DNA from: Candidatus Melainabacteria bacterium
GTDB taxonomy: Bacteria > Cyanobacteriota > Vampirovibrionia > Obscuribacterales > Obscuribacteraceae
Direction of reading: 5' to 3'
Assembly (NCBI GenBank): GCA_016212515.1
Contig: JACRFZ010000114.1
Span: 62,001-126,000, forward strand
DNA length: 64,000 bases
Translations under genes and position numbers: made by a program
The notes under the pieces: model-generated
What the model was told of the DNA's origin: nothing
The model's input: the letters and a program-made list of their open reading frames with translations, nothing else
The model's database searches: none
Part shown: positions 18,448-27,763 of the stretch, piece by piece
Numbering within the stretch: position 1 is the stretch's first letter
Layout: every line of letters starts with the position of its first letter

Positions 18448-18560
18448 TACTGAGACCTCTTTGGCTATAAATGGCGGTTAAGGGCAGCTTTTATACCACG
18501 ATTTGCATCGCGGCTCTTTTATGAATACCCTGAAGTGGAAAATTTTAGCCTCCTTTGCAG

Positions 18561-19601
18561 CTAGACTCCTTGAGTCTCCTGCACCAGAAGCCCACCTCCT
18601 ACAACTAGAAGTACCCCAATCAGCCGGGCCTTACGCAGTTTCTCCTTGAGAAACAAAATGGCAAAAAGATACATAAAAAGCGGATAGCAGCCGGTGATGA
18701 CGATGATGTAAGAAGCCGAAGCCATTGTCATGGCAAACATATAGGCAATAGTGCCCAGGGAGAGACAGAGAGAGGAAAAGAGCGAATATTTCCAGGCGCG
18801 GGCTGCCCGCCATTGAATTTTCTGTTTCATTAAGTAAGCGCCGGCCAGCATTACCGCTAAAATGACGGCGTCCCAGGCGCAACGGGCGAAATACACTTTG
18901 AAAGGGGCATCAATAAGCAGGGCTTTCTTGTCAAAAAGCCCCGTCATGCCCCAGGCCAGGGTGGCCAGACAGCAGAGGGCGAGCACCTGGGTCTTGTTCT
19001 TGCGCTTGCGCCCTGCCTCAACCCTGGCCAGGCGCTCCTGTCTGAGCAGGGAGACGGGAGGCACGCTCACCAGTGGAATTTCCTGCTCTGATTCTTCAGA
19101 ACTTTCAGATGATCGAGAGCCGTTCTCCGGCAATGCTTTCTCCTTCTCTTCGCTCTTTTCGGCGGCAGAGGAGCCGATAAAGGCTACTCCCAGACCTATA
19201 AGAAGAGAACCCAGTACCCGTTCAGCCACCAGGGCTTCATGGAGCAGGAAGAGGGCAAAGATCTGCACCACTAGAGGGTAGGCGGCGGTGATGCCGAGGA
19301 CGAAGCTGGCCTCGGCCCGTGACATGGCTACCAGGTAGAAGAGCATGGCCAGGCTGGAGACGCCTGAGCCAAGTAAGGTCCAAGCCCAGACCGGCGGGCT
19401 GATGGACCAACCCTGGGGGTAGAGGTAGCCCAGAAGTAGAAAGATCAGAGGCACTTCCAGCACGTAAAAAAGGTGTTGAAAGATAAGAACATCGATATGT
19501 CTGGCTGCTTCCAGCGCTTTTTTGTCGAAGATGCCCCAGGTGCTCCAGCAAAGCAGGCACACTGAGATAAGGGCGTTGAGAGTGAGGGGGGCTGGGCTCA
19601 C
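18561..19601 (-). CDS. EamA/DMT-family transporter
   Basis: A 346-aa drug/metabolite-transporter-type permease with two EamA repeats of about five helices (CLLCWSTWGIFDKKALEAAR in the first, TLAWGMTGLFDKKALLIDAP in the second). The two repeats keep the same W-G-x-FDKKAL signature, showing internal duplication. A charged linker of about 50 residues separates them. Family members move amino acids, nucleosides or other small molecules. GTG start without a clear ribosome binding site, so the exact start is uncertain. Divergent from the next gene. Confidence 0.88.
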   Translation of the reverse strand: MSPAPLTLNALISVCLLCWSTWGIFDKKALEAARHIDVLIFQHLFYVLEVPLIFLLLGYLYPQGWSISPPVWAWTLLGSGVSSLAMLFYLVAMSRAEASFVLGITAAYPLVVQIFALFLLHEALVAERVLGSLLIGLGVAFIGSSAAEKSEEKEKALPENGSRSSESSEESEQEIPLVSVPPVSLLRQERLARVEAGRKRKNKTQVLALCCLATLAWGMTGLFDKKALLIDAPFKVYFARCAWDAVILAVMLAGAYLMKQKIQWRAARAWKYSLFSSLCLSLGTIAYMFAMTMASASYIIVITGCYPLFMYLFAILFLKEKLRKARLIGVLLVVGGGLLVQETQGV

Positions 19602-19636
19602 GGTTTTGTGGGTACACCGGACTTGGTCGGTATATT

Positions 19637-20659
19637 ATGGATAGGTATAGATTAGCAGTTCGCTTGGCAAATTCAGGGAAGAAAGAATTGTTCCGGCAAG
19701 ACGGTAAGAAAGCTAAGGAAAAGAACGGTCCCTCCCTAAAGGAAACGAAGGTAAAGGAGCCGGCCCCTACTCTCAAGGAGGTAGAGGAGAAGCTCTCTCA
19801 GTTGGAGTTGAGCACTGTAGCCGCTGCCTCTTCCGCGGCGCCGGTGGAAAAGAAGAAAAGTTTGCTGCTTGGGCGGGGCTTCAACGTCTTTCTTTTCTGG
19901 TCCCTGGTCTTATTCAGTGTTTTGTTTTCCCATGCGCCCTTTTTGCAGTGGCTGCTCATGCCGGTCAATCAGTTCGTGGTCATGGTGCATGAGATGAGCC
20001 ATGCCTTTGTCACGGTTTTAACCGGCGGTTCGGTCAATTTCATGACCATAGTCTCCGACGGGGCCGGTCACGGCGGTCTCACCAGTTCCAGAGGCGGTCT
20101 GACCTTTCTCAGCGCCCAGGCCGGCTATATTGGCGAAACCCTTTTCGGCTGCTTGCTCATTTATCTGGGCCAGTTCCCCCACTGGTCGAGGCGCTTGCTT
20201 TATCTAATGGGGGGTATCATCCTGCTTGGCACCCTCTTGTTCATCTTGCCGGGGCTCTTGCACCTGCAGCAGTTTTTTGCCGTTATCGGCAGCCTGATCT
20301 GGGCCCTTTTGCTGGCCTTCGGCTTCTTCTATGCCGGGCGCAAATTGAACGATGTCATGGCTAATATTCTGGTTCTCTTTCTGGCAGTGCAGTGCACTTT
20401 GAATTCTCTTTCGCTGATCTGGATACTCCTGCCTCATTCCCTTGGCATGACCGGCGGCGGCTTCACCGACGCTACCATACTGGCCAAAGTCACCTTCATA
20501 CCGGCTTTCTTCTGGGCCTTCTCCTGGATGGTCTTTTCAGTCCTGGCCCTGTTTTTTACTCTCAAGAAAACCTACGGTGCCTTTCTCTTTGGCGGTTCGG
20601 GCTCGAAAGCAGCCTCAGACAAAAATGCTACTGCTTATGTAAAGCCTAAGAAAAACTGA
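19637..20659 (+). CDS. M50-like (peptidase M50B-type) membrane protein
   Basis: A 340-aa membrane protein. After a charged Lys/Glu-rich N-terminus of about 75 residues come membrane helices and MVHEMSHAFVTVLTGGSVN, containing the zinc-protease HExxH motif as HEMSH. SAQAGYIGETLFGCLLIYLG and at least four further helices follow. Site-2-protease-like enzymes cut within the membrane; the M50B-like subgroup is poorly characterised. The conserved aspartate ligand of classic S2P could not be placed with confidence. The substrate is unknown. Confidence 0.8.
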   Translation: MDRYRLAVRLANSGKKELFRQDGKKAKEKNGPSLKETKVKEPAPTLKEVEEKLSQLELSTVAAASSAAPVEKKKSLLLGRGFNVFLFWSLVLFSVLFSHAPFLQWLLMPVNQFVVMVHEMSHAFVTVLTGGSVNFMTIVSDGAGHGGLTSSRGGLTFLSAQAGYIGETLFGCLLIYLGQFPHWSRRLLYLMGGIILLGTLLFILPGLLHLQQFFAVIGSLIWALLLAFGFFYAGRKLNDVMANILVLFLAVQCTLNSLSLIWILLPHSLGMTGGGFTDATILAKVTFIPAFFWAFSWMVFSVLALFFTLKKTYGAFLFGGSGSKAASDKNATAYVKPKKN

Positions 20660-20710
20660 TATTGCCTTCCCGGCGCTATATAACTGAGGGGTCTTCCGGG
20701 AGGGTTTTCT

Positions 20711-22399
20711 GTGACAGTTCGTCTTGTTGAATGCGTACCCAATTTCAGCGAAGGAAAAGATCGCAAGATTATCGACGCCATTGCCGATGCCATCGCCTCA
20801 GTGAGCGGTATTCGCTTGCTAGATGTGGATCCCGGCAAAAGTACCAATCGGACAGTAATGACCTTTGTGGGCTCACCCGAGACCGTGGTGGAAGCCGCTT
20901 TTCAAGGCATTGCTCGGGCCTCTCAATTAATTGATATGCGCAAACATACAGGCGAACACCCGCGCATGGGTGCCACCGATGTCTGCCCATTTGTGCCGGT
21001 TACCGGCGTTTCCATGGAAGACTGTGTGAAGTTGGCCAGGGAACTGGGGGCTCGCGTAGGTAAGGAACTCTCCATTCCGGTTTACTTGTATGCGGAAGCC
21101 GCGTCCAAGCCATCGCGCCGCAGTCTGGCTGAAATTCGCCATGGCGAGTATGAAGGGCTTGAAGCCAAGATGAAGAGCGCCGACTTCGCTCCCGATTTCG
21201 GACCTGGCACTTTCAATGCCCATAGTGGTGCCACCGTCATTGGTGCCAGACCCTTCCTCATCGCTTATAACGTCAATCTCAATACCCGCTCCAAAAAGTT
21301 GGCCAATGAAATAGCCCTCAATATTCGCGAAGCCGGACGCGCCAAGCGTGATGAAAAGGGTGAGATAGTCAAAGACGAAAAGGGCGAAACCGTCAAGGTA
21401 CCTGGTAGCTTGTCGGAGTGTCGCGCTGTGGGTTGGTATGTGGATGAGTATGAAAGAGCCCAGGTATCAATCAATCTCACCAATTTTGAAGTAACCGGCA
21501 TTGAAAGGGCTTTTGATGAAGTCGTAAAGGAAGCCGAGAAACTGGGCGTGCGAGTCACCGGCAGCGAAATTGTCGGTCTGGTGCCGCTTAAGCCCATGCT
21601 GTATGCCGGTGAGCATTACCTCAAGAAGCAGGGGCGCTCCACCGGTGTCCCGGAAGAGGAACTGATCTCTTGCGCCGTGCAGTCTCTTGGTTTGAGTGAG
21701 CTATCACCTTTCAAACCGGCTGAGAAAATTGTCGAGTATACGGTGCAGACCCCGGGCAAGCATCTTCGTGATCTTTCCCTGACTAATTTCGTGCATGAAC
21801 TGGCCAGCGAGTCACCCGCTCCCGGTGGTGGATCGGTGGCGGCTTTGTGCGGCTGCCTTTCCGCTTCCTTGAGTTCAATGGTGGCCAATCTTACCTTTGA
21901 GAAAAAAGGTATGGAGCCCCTGCGCCCCGACATGGAGAAGTGGGCAAGAGAGGCCCAGGCTATGAAGCGCCGCCTGCTCTACCTGGTAGATGAAGATATG
22001 CAGGCATTCAACGGCATTTTGGAAGCCCGGCGCTTGCCCAAGAACACTCAGGAGGAAAGGCACAAGCGCGATAACTGCATATTGGCCGCTAACTGCCGGG
22101 CTACAATTGTGCCGCTTTCCATGCTCAAAATGGTGCCGGAACTTCTCTCCACGGCTCTTGAAATGGTGGAGAAAGGCAATCCCAGCTCACTTTCTGATGC
22201 CGGGGTGGCGGCGCTGACGGCGCTTGCCTGCGGCGAGGGGGCTTATTTCAACGTTTTGATCAATCTCTCCGGGCTTGGCACGTCTGAGGAAGAAGTGACT
22301 TTCAACCATAATTGCCGGGTAGAGGCCGACCAGCTAATCAAGGCGGTGCGCGCTGAAGCCGAGAAGATCAGGGCGCTTGTGCTTTCTCGCATTAGTTAA
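20711..22399 (+). CDS. ftcD: Bifunctional glutamate formimidoyltransferase / formimidoyl-THF cyclodeaminase
   Basis: A 562-aa fusion enzyme of histidine catabolism: the N-terminal part moves the formimino group from formiminoglutamate to tetrahydrofolate, and the C-terminal part releases ammonia giving methenyl-THF. N-terminal markers are VECVPNFSEGKD and HPRMGATDVCPFVP with the catalytic His. The cyclodeaminase begins near residue 350 with ASESPAPGGGSVAALCG. Two tandem DEKGE(I/T)VK units near residue 220 form a small internal repeat. GTG 20711 has GGGAGGG upstream. The glutamate released fits the adjacent glutamate dehydrogenase homologue. Confidence 0.94.
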   Translation: MTVRLVECVPNFSEGKDRKIIDAIADAIASVSGIRLLDVDPGKSTNRTVMTFVGSPETVVEAAFQGIARASQLIDMRKHTGEHPRMGATDVCPFVPVTGVSMEDCVKLARELGARVGKELSIPVYLYAEAASKPSRRSLAEIRHGEYEGLEAKMKSADFAPDFGPGTFNAHSGATVIGARPFLIAYNVNLNTRSKKLANEIALNIREAGRAKRDEKGEIVKDEKGETVKVPGSLSECRAVGWYVDEYERAQVSINLTNFEVTGIERAFDEVVKEAEKLGVRVTGSEIVGLVPLKPMLYAGEHYLKKQGRSTGVPEEELISCAVQSLGLSELSPFKPAEKIVEYTVQTPGKHLRDLSLTNFVHELASESPAPGGGSVAALCGCLSASLSSMVANLTFEKKGMEPLRPDMEKWAREAQAMKRRLLYLVDEDMQAFNGILEARRLPKNTQEERHKRDNCILAANCRATIVPLSMLKMVPELLSTALEMVEKGNPSSLSDAGVAALTALACGEGAYFNVLINLSGLGTSEEEVTFNHNCRVEADQLIKAVRAEAEKIRALVLSRIS

Positions 22400-22478
22400 A
22401 AAATAGTTTTTAGCTTTTGCTTCGAATTCTCGCAAAGAGCCGTTACAATTACTTCATTGGAATTTTCTGGGAGGTTTC

Positions 22479-23774
22479 ATGGGAACTGCCACCGAGAGTA
22501 AGGGCTATGGTAGCGCCATAGCAAATGAATGGGAGACCCCCGATTTCTTGAACGCGCAGAAGCGTTTGGATAAAGTCTCCGAGATTCTCAAACTCGACTC
22601 GAATACCATTGAGCCCATGCGCCACCCCAAGCGGTCACTTTCGGTCGTAGTTCCAGCTCGCATGGATGACGGTACGGTGAGAACTTTTGCCGGTTATCGC
22701 GTGCAGCACGATCTGGCCCTTGGACCCGGCAAGGGCGGTGTGCGCTATCACTCCGATGTCACCCTGGGCGAAGTTGCTTCCATGGCCATGCTTATGACCT
22801 GGAAGTGTTCCCTCATGAATTTGCCGTTTGGCGGCGCCCACGGCGGCATCCGTATGGCACCCGAAAAGCTTTCCAAAGGTGAACTGGAGCGCATTACTCG
22901 CCGCTATACCTCTGAAATTTTAGAATTGATCGGCCCATCCCAGGATATCGCCGGACCTGATTTGAATACCGATGAGCAGACCATGGCCTGGATGATGGAC
23001 ACTTATTCAGTCAACAAGGGCTTTACGGTACCATCGGTAGTGACCGGTAAGCCCCAGTCAATCGGCGGCTCTCTTGGTGTCTTGCAGTCTACCGGTTACG
23101 GTGTGGCCCTGGCCGCCAAAAGAGCGGCAGCCTATGCCGAATTGAAAGGCGATGCTCCCAGTGTCGTCATCCAGGGGCTTGGTAATGTGGGTTCTTCCGT
23201 GGCTCGCAACCTGGCCAAGTTTGGGTTCAAGATAGTGGGCGTTTCAGATGCTCATGGCGGTCTTTCCAACAGCAAAGGTCTTGATGTCGACGCCCTCATG
23301 GCTCACATCGAGAAGACCGGCAATATGTATGATTTCCCCCATGCCGACAAGGTGACAAACGAAGAATTATTGGAACTTGAATGCCAGATTCTCGCACCAT
23401 GCGCGGTATCAAATCAGTTGCACGCCGGCAATGCCGATCGGATAAAGTGCCAGGTGGTTGTGGAAGGTGCAAATAGCCCCACTACTCCCAATGCAGATGA
23501 TGTCTTCGATAGCAAAGGCATTGTGGTAGTGCCTGATATCCTGGCCAATGCCGCCGGCGTCACGGTTGGTTATTTTGAATGGGTGCAGGGTTTGATGCGC
23601 TTGCTGTGGTCGGAAGAAGAGGTTTATCAGCGCCTGGAAGGCCTGGTCAACAATGTTTGTACCAGAGTCTTTGATAAAGCCAGAGATAAGAAGCTTTCCT
23701 TGCGCATGGCAGCTATGTCGCTTGCCGTGGAGCGCATCGTTGAAGCCCGTAAATTGCGTGGTCTCTACCCCTAA
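22479..23774 (+). CDS. gdhA: Glu/Leu/Phe/Val dehydrogenase homologue with His in place of catalytic Lys
   Basis: A 431-aa glutamate-dehydrogenase-family protein, full length, with the dimerisation/substrate domain and an NAD(P)-binding domain (VVIQGLGNVGSSVARNLAKF). Substrate-binding Lys residues are kept at Lys85 (GPGKGGVRYH) and Lys109 (TWKCSLMN), and the catalytic Asp156 in GPSQDIAGPD. The family signature GGAKGG reads GGAHGG: codon CAC at 22839-22841 gives His121 where the catalytic Lys is normally invariant. It may therefore be a non-catalytic or regulatory subunit, or have altered activity. Well placed after ftcD; SD GGGAGG before the ATG. Confidence 0.92.
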   Translation: MGTATESKGYGSAIANEWETPDFLNAQKRLDKVSEILKLDSNTIEPMRHPKRSLSVVVPARMDDGTVRTFAGYRVQHDLALGPGKGGVRYHSDVTLGEVASMAMLMTWKCSLMNLPFGGAHGGIRMAPEKLSKGELERITRRYTSEILELIGPSQDIAGPDLNTDEQTMAWMMDTYSVNKGFTVPSVVTGKPQSIGGSLGVLQSTGYGVALAAKRAAAYAELKGDAPSVVIQGLGNVGSSVARNLAKFGFKIVGVSDAHGGLSNSKGLDVDALMAHIEKTGNMYDFPHADKVTNEELLELECQILAPCAVSNQLHAGNADRIKCQVVVEGANSPTTPNADDVFDSKGIVVVPDILANAAGVTVGYFEWVQGLMRLLWSEEEVYQRLEGLVNNVCTRVFDKARDKKLSLRMAAMSLAVERIVEARKLRGLYP

Positions 23775-23794
23775 ATTTGGTCGGATAGGCTGAG

Positions 23795-24898
23795 TCAAAT
23801 TTTCGGCTTCACCGTGATGATGATTAACTGCGGGTGGCAGAAGAAGCGTAGTCTCGGGGCATAGCATCTTTCCATGCCGATGCCCCTGCTTACCACCAGA
23901 TCACGCTTTTGGAAGATACGGTTGTACCCGCTGGCCCATTTTCGCTCCACTGTTGAAAGATAGACCAGCGGGCCGAAGCCCGGCGCGCAGACCTGCCCGC
24001 CATGTGTATGTCCGGCCAGCAGTAAATCGCCGCCTGTATTGCTGCGGGCAAAATCGGGGGCATGACCGAAGACTATATGATAGCGGTCAGTCTGCGCGGG
24101 AGCCCGTTTTTTCAAGTCGGCGTCAAATTTGCTGTTGAAGGAGTCGTAGAAGTTCAGGGCCGTTAGAACCAATTGGTCTTTTGGGAAGGTTGTGGTTTCC
24201 TCGAAAGTTTCCACCCGGGTGCCCTTGAAATAGTCCTGCCAGTCGGGAAGCTCAGTGTTGCCGCGCACGGCGTAAGCTCCCAGCGGCGCTCCGAAGTTGC
24301 TTTCCTTGAGATAGCCGGTCAGCCTGGCTCCTTCCCGGTCATACTCGGCTTTGCTCATGCATTGAATGTAATCACCGCAGAGCAAGATAAGATCAGGTTT
24401 CTCTTGCAGCACTCTGTCTAAAGCCGTTTTCTCATAGTTGCCGAAGTGGTCGGTTTGCAGGTCGGTAACCAGGGCGATTTTTATTTCTCTTTTGAGCTTT
24501 TCCGACTGCAGAGTAAGTCTGTCAATCTCCAGCGAAGCCGGCTCGATCAGGAAGACATCGATGGTGATGGCCAGATGCACAAGCAGGATGAGGCTGTAAA
24601 ACCCGCCTGTCAGCTTCAATTGGCTCTCTATTGCCTGGCGAATTATGAGAGCCAAAAGGATGGTGCCGCCTGCAAAAATAGTCCAGGCTAAAAGGGTAAC
24701 GGCGGCAAAGGACTGCACCGGCAGTAGTATCACGAGCAGAATCAATATGGCATAGACGATGCAGGTTGCCAGAAAGTAGTAGGAGAGGAAGCGGCTCTTA
24801 CTTTTGGCTTGCAAGAAACGAAAGGCGCAGAAGAGAAATAGTATGGCGCCGCTTAAATATATGAAGGACGGCAGCGGATAGTCGAATATGGCACGCAA
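23795..24898 (-). CDS. Membrane-anchored metallophosphoesterase
   Basis: A 367-aa calcineurin-like phosphoesterase (YkuE/TMEM62-like group). The first 130 residues form four or five membrane helices. The catalytic part follows: LVTDLQTDHFG (D-x-H position), LILLCGDYI, AVRGNTELPD, VFGHAPDF and LAGHTHGGQV give the metal ligands. TTG 24898 is supported by AAAGG seven bases upstream. It is downstream of the eIF-2B-like gene with an 11-base gap and probably in the same transcript; it converges on gdhA. The substrate (nucleotide or lipid phosphate) is unknown. Confidence 0.88.
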   Translation of the reverse strand: MRAIFDYPLPSFIYLSGAILFLFCAFRFLQAKSKSRFLSYYFLATCIVYAILILLVILLPVQSFAAVTLLAWTIFAGGTILLALIIRQAIESQLKLTGGFYSLILLVHLAITIDVFLIEPASLEIDRLTLQSEKLKREIKIALVTDLQTDHFGNYEKTALDRVLQEKPDLILLCGDYIQCMSKAEYDREGARLTGYLKESNFGAPLGAYAVRGNTELPDWQDYFKGTRVETFEETTTFPKDQLVLTALNFYDSFNSKFDADLKKRAPAQTDRYHIVFGHAPDFARSNTGGDLLLAGHTHGGQVCAPGFGPLVYLSTVERKWASGYNRIFQKRDLVVSRGIGMERCYAPRLRFFCHPQLIIITVKPKI

Positions 24899-24909
24899 GA
24901 GTGCGCCTT

Positions 24910-25884
24910 TCAGCGAGCGCTGGCTTCTAAAACGAGAGCCCGGTGCATAGTGCTGTTGGAATTGACCAGGTAGGGTTCGATGTCCGACTCTTTTAAGATG
25001 CCGTGCTCGGTTACCAGACCGGTTAAGAGGTCGTAAGGAACCAGGTCGAACTGATGATTGAGAATGGCCACGCCGCGTGGGCTGTTGTCCCAGACTTCAG
25101 CGGCCGGGCGCTCGTGTTTTTCAAAGTCGAACATGCGATCGTCGGGAATGAATTTTTCCGTGCCGGACAGTGCATATAGCGGCACTTTTAGCTCCCGGCA
25201 GGCAATGGCAAGCATCCAGGAACCGACCTTGTTCACCACTCCCGGTCTGGCGATACAGTCACAGCCCATGAAGGCGGCGCTGCAATTTCCCAAGACCAGA
25301 CCCATGGCATTGTCGAAGGTATGAATTACTTCAATGCCGCCTGAAGCCAGTCTTGAGGCTAACTTACGACCTTCCATACTGGGGCGGGCCTCGGTGCAGA
25401 CGACGCGGAAAAAGCGACCTCTGGCTCTGGCGTTCAGGAGGCAGCTGACCACGGTGGAACTAAAGGAATAGGCAAAGATAAGCTCACCAGGATCGATAAG
25501 ATCGTAGGCCAGGTCGGCGATGGTGGCTGCCGAAGCGCAAAGTGTGTATTCAAACTTGGTAAGTGCCTGGTCGGTCTTCTCTTTTATTTCGGCCACGCTT
25601 GTGGCATTGTCGATGGCAGAAAGGACGCTATTACCGAGATGCAATAAGGGCGCCATGGCCGGCTGCACGTCGATAAGGGCCTTGGCCGTGGCGGTCAAGA
25701 TAGACTTGAGTAAGGGTGCATCCTCTTTTTTATCTGCGGGAGCCAGATTTAGCGCGGTCTGAAAAACTGAAATGGCTCGCAGGGCGATCTCCGCCGCACC
25801 GGAAAGCAGATCGTCTTTGATGGGCATGGCCAGGTTAGCGATTTGCGTTTTGAGAGGGTCATCCAAGTTTTCTAATTCATTCAT
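24910..25884 (-). CDS. eIF-2B alpha/MtnA-family sugar-phosphate isomerase-like protein
   Basis: A 324-aa member of the eIF-2B alpha/beta/delta superfamily, which in prokaryotes includes ribose-1,5-bisphosphate isomerase and MtnA. Start ATG 25884 is chosen because GAAGG lies five bases upstream; the earlier ATG at 25908 would encode that ribosome binding site. Motifs are YSFSSTVVSCL, VVCTEARPSMEGRKLA, GCDCIARPGVVNKVGSWMLA and VPLYALSGTEKF. GCDCI replaces the common GADAI/GADRV. The substrate is not determinable. Confidence 0.85.
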   Translation of the reverse strand: MNELENLDDPLKTQIANLAMPIKDDLLSGAAEIALRAISVFQTALNLAPADKKEDAPLLKSILTATAKALIDVQPAMAPLLHLGNSVLSAIDNATSVAEIKEKTDQALTKFEYTLCASAATIADLAYDLIDPGELIFAYSFSSTVVSCLLNARARGRFFRVVCTEARPSMEGRKLASRLASGGIEVIHTFDNAMGLVLGNCSAAFMGCDCIARPGVVNKVGSWMLAIACRELKVPLYALSGTEKFIPDDRMFDFEKHERPAAEVWDNSPRGVAILNHQFDLVPYDLLTGLVTEHGILKESDIEPYLVNSNSTMHRALVLEASAR

Positions 25885-25968
25885 GACAACCTTCTTTTTC
25901 CAGTCCATATATCCAGTTTAGCCCGAGTGAAAGACGCTCAGCGTTAAATCTTTCACCCTCTCCGCCGC

Positions 25969-27621
25969 TCAAGCGCCGGCCAGGGCGGCTTCGCTTTTGT
26001 GCTTCTTGAGGTAGGCGCTCTTGGTTTCGTCGCTCAGGTGTTGCCAGGGTAGAACTTCCTCCAGGGGGATCTCTCGGAAGGCATAGTAGTCAAGGTTCGG
26101 TACGCCGTCAGGCAGGTTGCGCAGGGCTTTCTTCCAGGCGCCGAGATTTTCACCCAGACCCGAGACGCTCTCAAGCACAGGGGCCAGGCGTCGGTCGCCT
26201 CTGGAAATCAAAGCTTGTATGTCGCTCCAGTTATGACTCTCCGGTCTGACATCGATGCCGAGCCGGGCCAGATTCTTCCGCAGGTACTCCAGCTTCTTGC
26301 CGCTTTGCCGGTCTCTGCCGTGCCACTGGAAGGGAGTTTGCGCTTTGGGCACGAAGGAGGAAACGCCGAAGACAAAGCGCAGGGAGCGGTATTGTTTCTT
26401 GAGGCGCTGCATTAAGGCTACGGTTTGCTCCAGGTCTTCCTGTCTTTCATGGGGAAGTCCGGCGATGCCGTAAAACTTGATACCTTCAAATCCGGCTTGA
26501 TAGATAAGCTCTACGGCGTGAAAGATCTCGGCTTCACTCAGGTTCTTTTTCATTACGGTTCTAAGTCTTTCCGAGCCGGATTCTATGGCGATGGTCAGTG
26601 TCTTTTGCCCGAGCGCCTTGAGAGTGGCGAGAATGTTTTCACTGAGACTGTCGGCTCTCACCGAGGCGATGGAGATATCGATGTCACTCCTGTGAGCAAG
26701 GCGTCTGGCCAATTCCTCGAAGAGGGGATGTTCGGTGACGCTCGGGCCCAGTAGTCCGATGCGGCTGGTGTGCTTGAGAGCTTCCTCGATTTTAGTCATG
26801 AGCGTGTCCACCGGCGTGGCGCGGAAGGGCCTGGTCAGATAACTGGCCAGGCAAAAGCGGCACTCCTGGGGGCAGGAGCGCACCACCTCTATTAGGAAGC
26901 GTTCACTCCAGGTGGTGGCAGAACTGAGAATCTGTGTATGGGTTGCATATTCGCTTGGTGGTGCAAAGTTTTGCCGTTGCACCACCGGTGGTACTCCGGC
27001 GCGTATGGGAGAGATCGATTTTATGGGAGCGTTATCTTGACTGCTGTACTCGACAGTGTACTGGCTTGGTACATATAAGCCGGGTACCTGAGAGAGGAGA
27101 TAGAGCATTTGTTCTCTATCTCCTCCTACTTCTTTTTTGATATTTCGGTATGCCTCTACCAGTGATGGCACTGAAGTTTCTGCATCGCCGAGAAGGATGA
27201 CGTCGAAGAGTTCGTGAAAGGGCTCGGGATTAGCAGTCAAAACCGGGCCGCCGCCGAAGACAAGGGGTAAGGGAGTATCTTTGCGATTTACTCTTTCTCT
27301 GGACATTTCCAGTCTGGCTTGCGCCGTGAGGGGAAGGTCGTTCTTCTGCAAGAGGGAAATTATGTTGATGAAATCCAGTTCCCAGGAAACCGTGAAGCCG
27401 AGTAAATCGCAAAGACCTTGCGAGGGTTCTTCGGCGTCTGTGAAGCCGCGCCTCACGATGAGAGCCGGGTCTTGCTCCAGCAGCCACCAGACAAGCTGGT
27501 AGCCGAGTCCGGACATGCCTATCTCGTAGGTGTTGGGGAAATACCAGGTCACGAAAAGATCGGGGTCTTCCTTTCTTATTCGTTCCGCCAGTCGTGTTTC
27601 TGTGTTGAAAGTCTGCGCCAT
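25969..27621 (-). CDS. B12-binding-type radical SAM protein
   Basis: A 550-aa radical SAM enzyme with an N-terminal cobalamin-binding-like domain. The [4Fe-4S] site is SCPQECRFCLASY (CxxxCxxC), followed by SIASVRADSLSE, TIAIESGSERLR and FYGIAGLPHERQEDL. It resembles the TIGR03960-type proteins often found near 50S ribosomal and RNase E/G genes. ATG 27621 (MAQTFNTETRL) is chosen; the longer open frame to 27954 runs across a terminator and into the next gene and its extra residues look non-coding. The reaction is unknown. Confidence 0.9.
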   Translation of the reverse strand: MAQTFNTETRLAERIRKEDPDLFVTWYFPNTYEIGMSGLGYQLVWWLLEQDPALIVRRGFTDAEEPSQGLCDLLGFTVSWELDFINIISLLQKNDLPLTAQARLEMSRERVNRKDTPLPLVFGGGPVLTANPEPFHELFDVILLGDAETSVPSLVEAYRNIKKEVGGDREQMLYLLSQVPGLYVPSQYTVEYSSQDNAPIKSISPIRAGVPPVVQRQNFAPPSEYATHTQILSSATTWSERFLIEVVRSCPQECRFCLASYLTRPFRATPVDTLMTKIEEALKHTSRIGLLGPSVTEHPLFEELARRLAHRSDIDISIASVRADSLSENILATLKALGQKTLTIAIESGSERLRTVMKKNLSEAEIFHAVELIYQAGFEGIKFYGIAGLPHERQEDLEQTVALMQRLKKQYRSLRFVFGVSSFVPKAQTPFQWHGRDRQSGKKLEYLRKNLARLGIDVRPESHNWSDIQALISRGDRRLAPVLESVSGLGENLGAWKKALRNLPDGVPNLDYYAFREIPLEEVLPWQHLSDETKSAYLKKHKSEAALAGA

Positions 27622-27648
27622 CTGCTTTGCTGCCTTTGTCCAGAGTAT

Positions 27649-27680
27649 AGCCCCTTGAGGACGGAAAATGCCAAGGGGCT
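27649..27680. repeat. Inverted repeat in the radical SAM leader
   Basis: AGCCCCTTG and CAAGGGGCT (9-bp arms, 14-nt loop) lie 28 bases upstream of the radical SAM ATG and just after the terminator of the upstream gene. No T-run follows on the minus strand, so it may be an operator or a leader hairpin rather than a terminator. Confidence 0.4.
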
Positions 27681-27713
27681 GATATTTCAGAATCGCTGCT
27701 TCATAGAAAGCAA

Positions 27714-27738
27714 AAGACCGGACTGGCGGTCCGGTCTT
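27714..27738 (-). terminator. Intrinsic terminator of the zinc-ribbon gene
   Basis: AAGACCGGAC with GTCCGGTCTT (10-bp stem, 5-nt loop) is followed on the minus strand by TTTTGCTTTC. It lies 25 bases past the stop of the upstream minus-strand gene. Confidence 0.7.
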
Positions 27739-27763
27739 CCTCTTGTCTTGCTTGACGGTTGCC

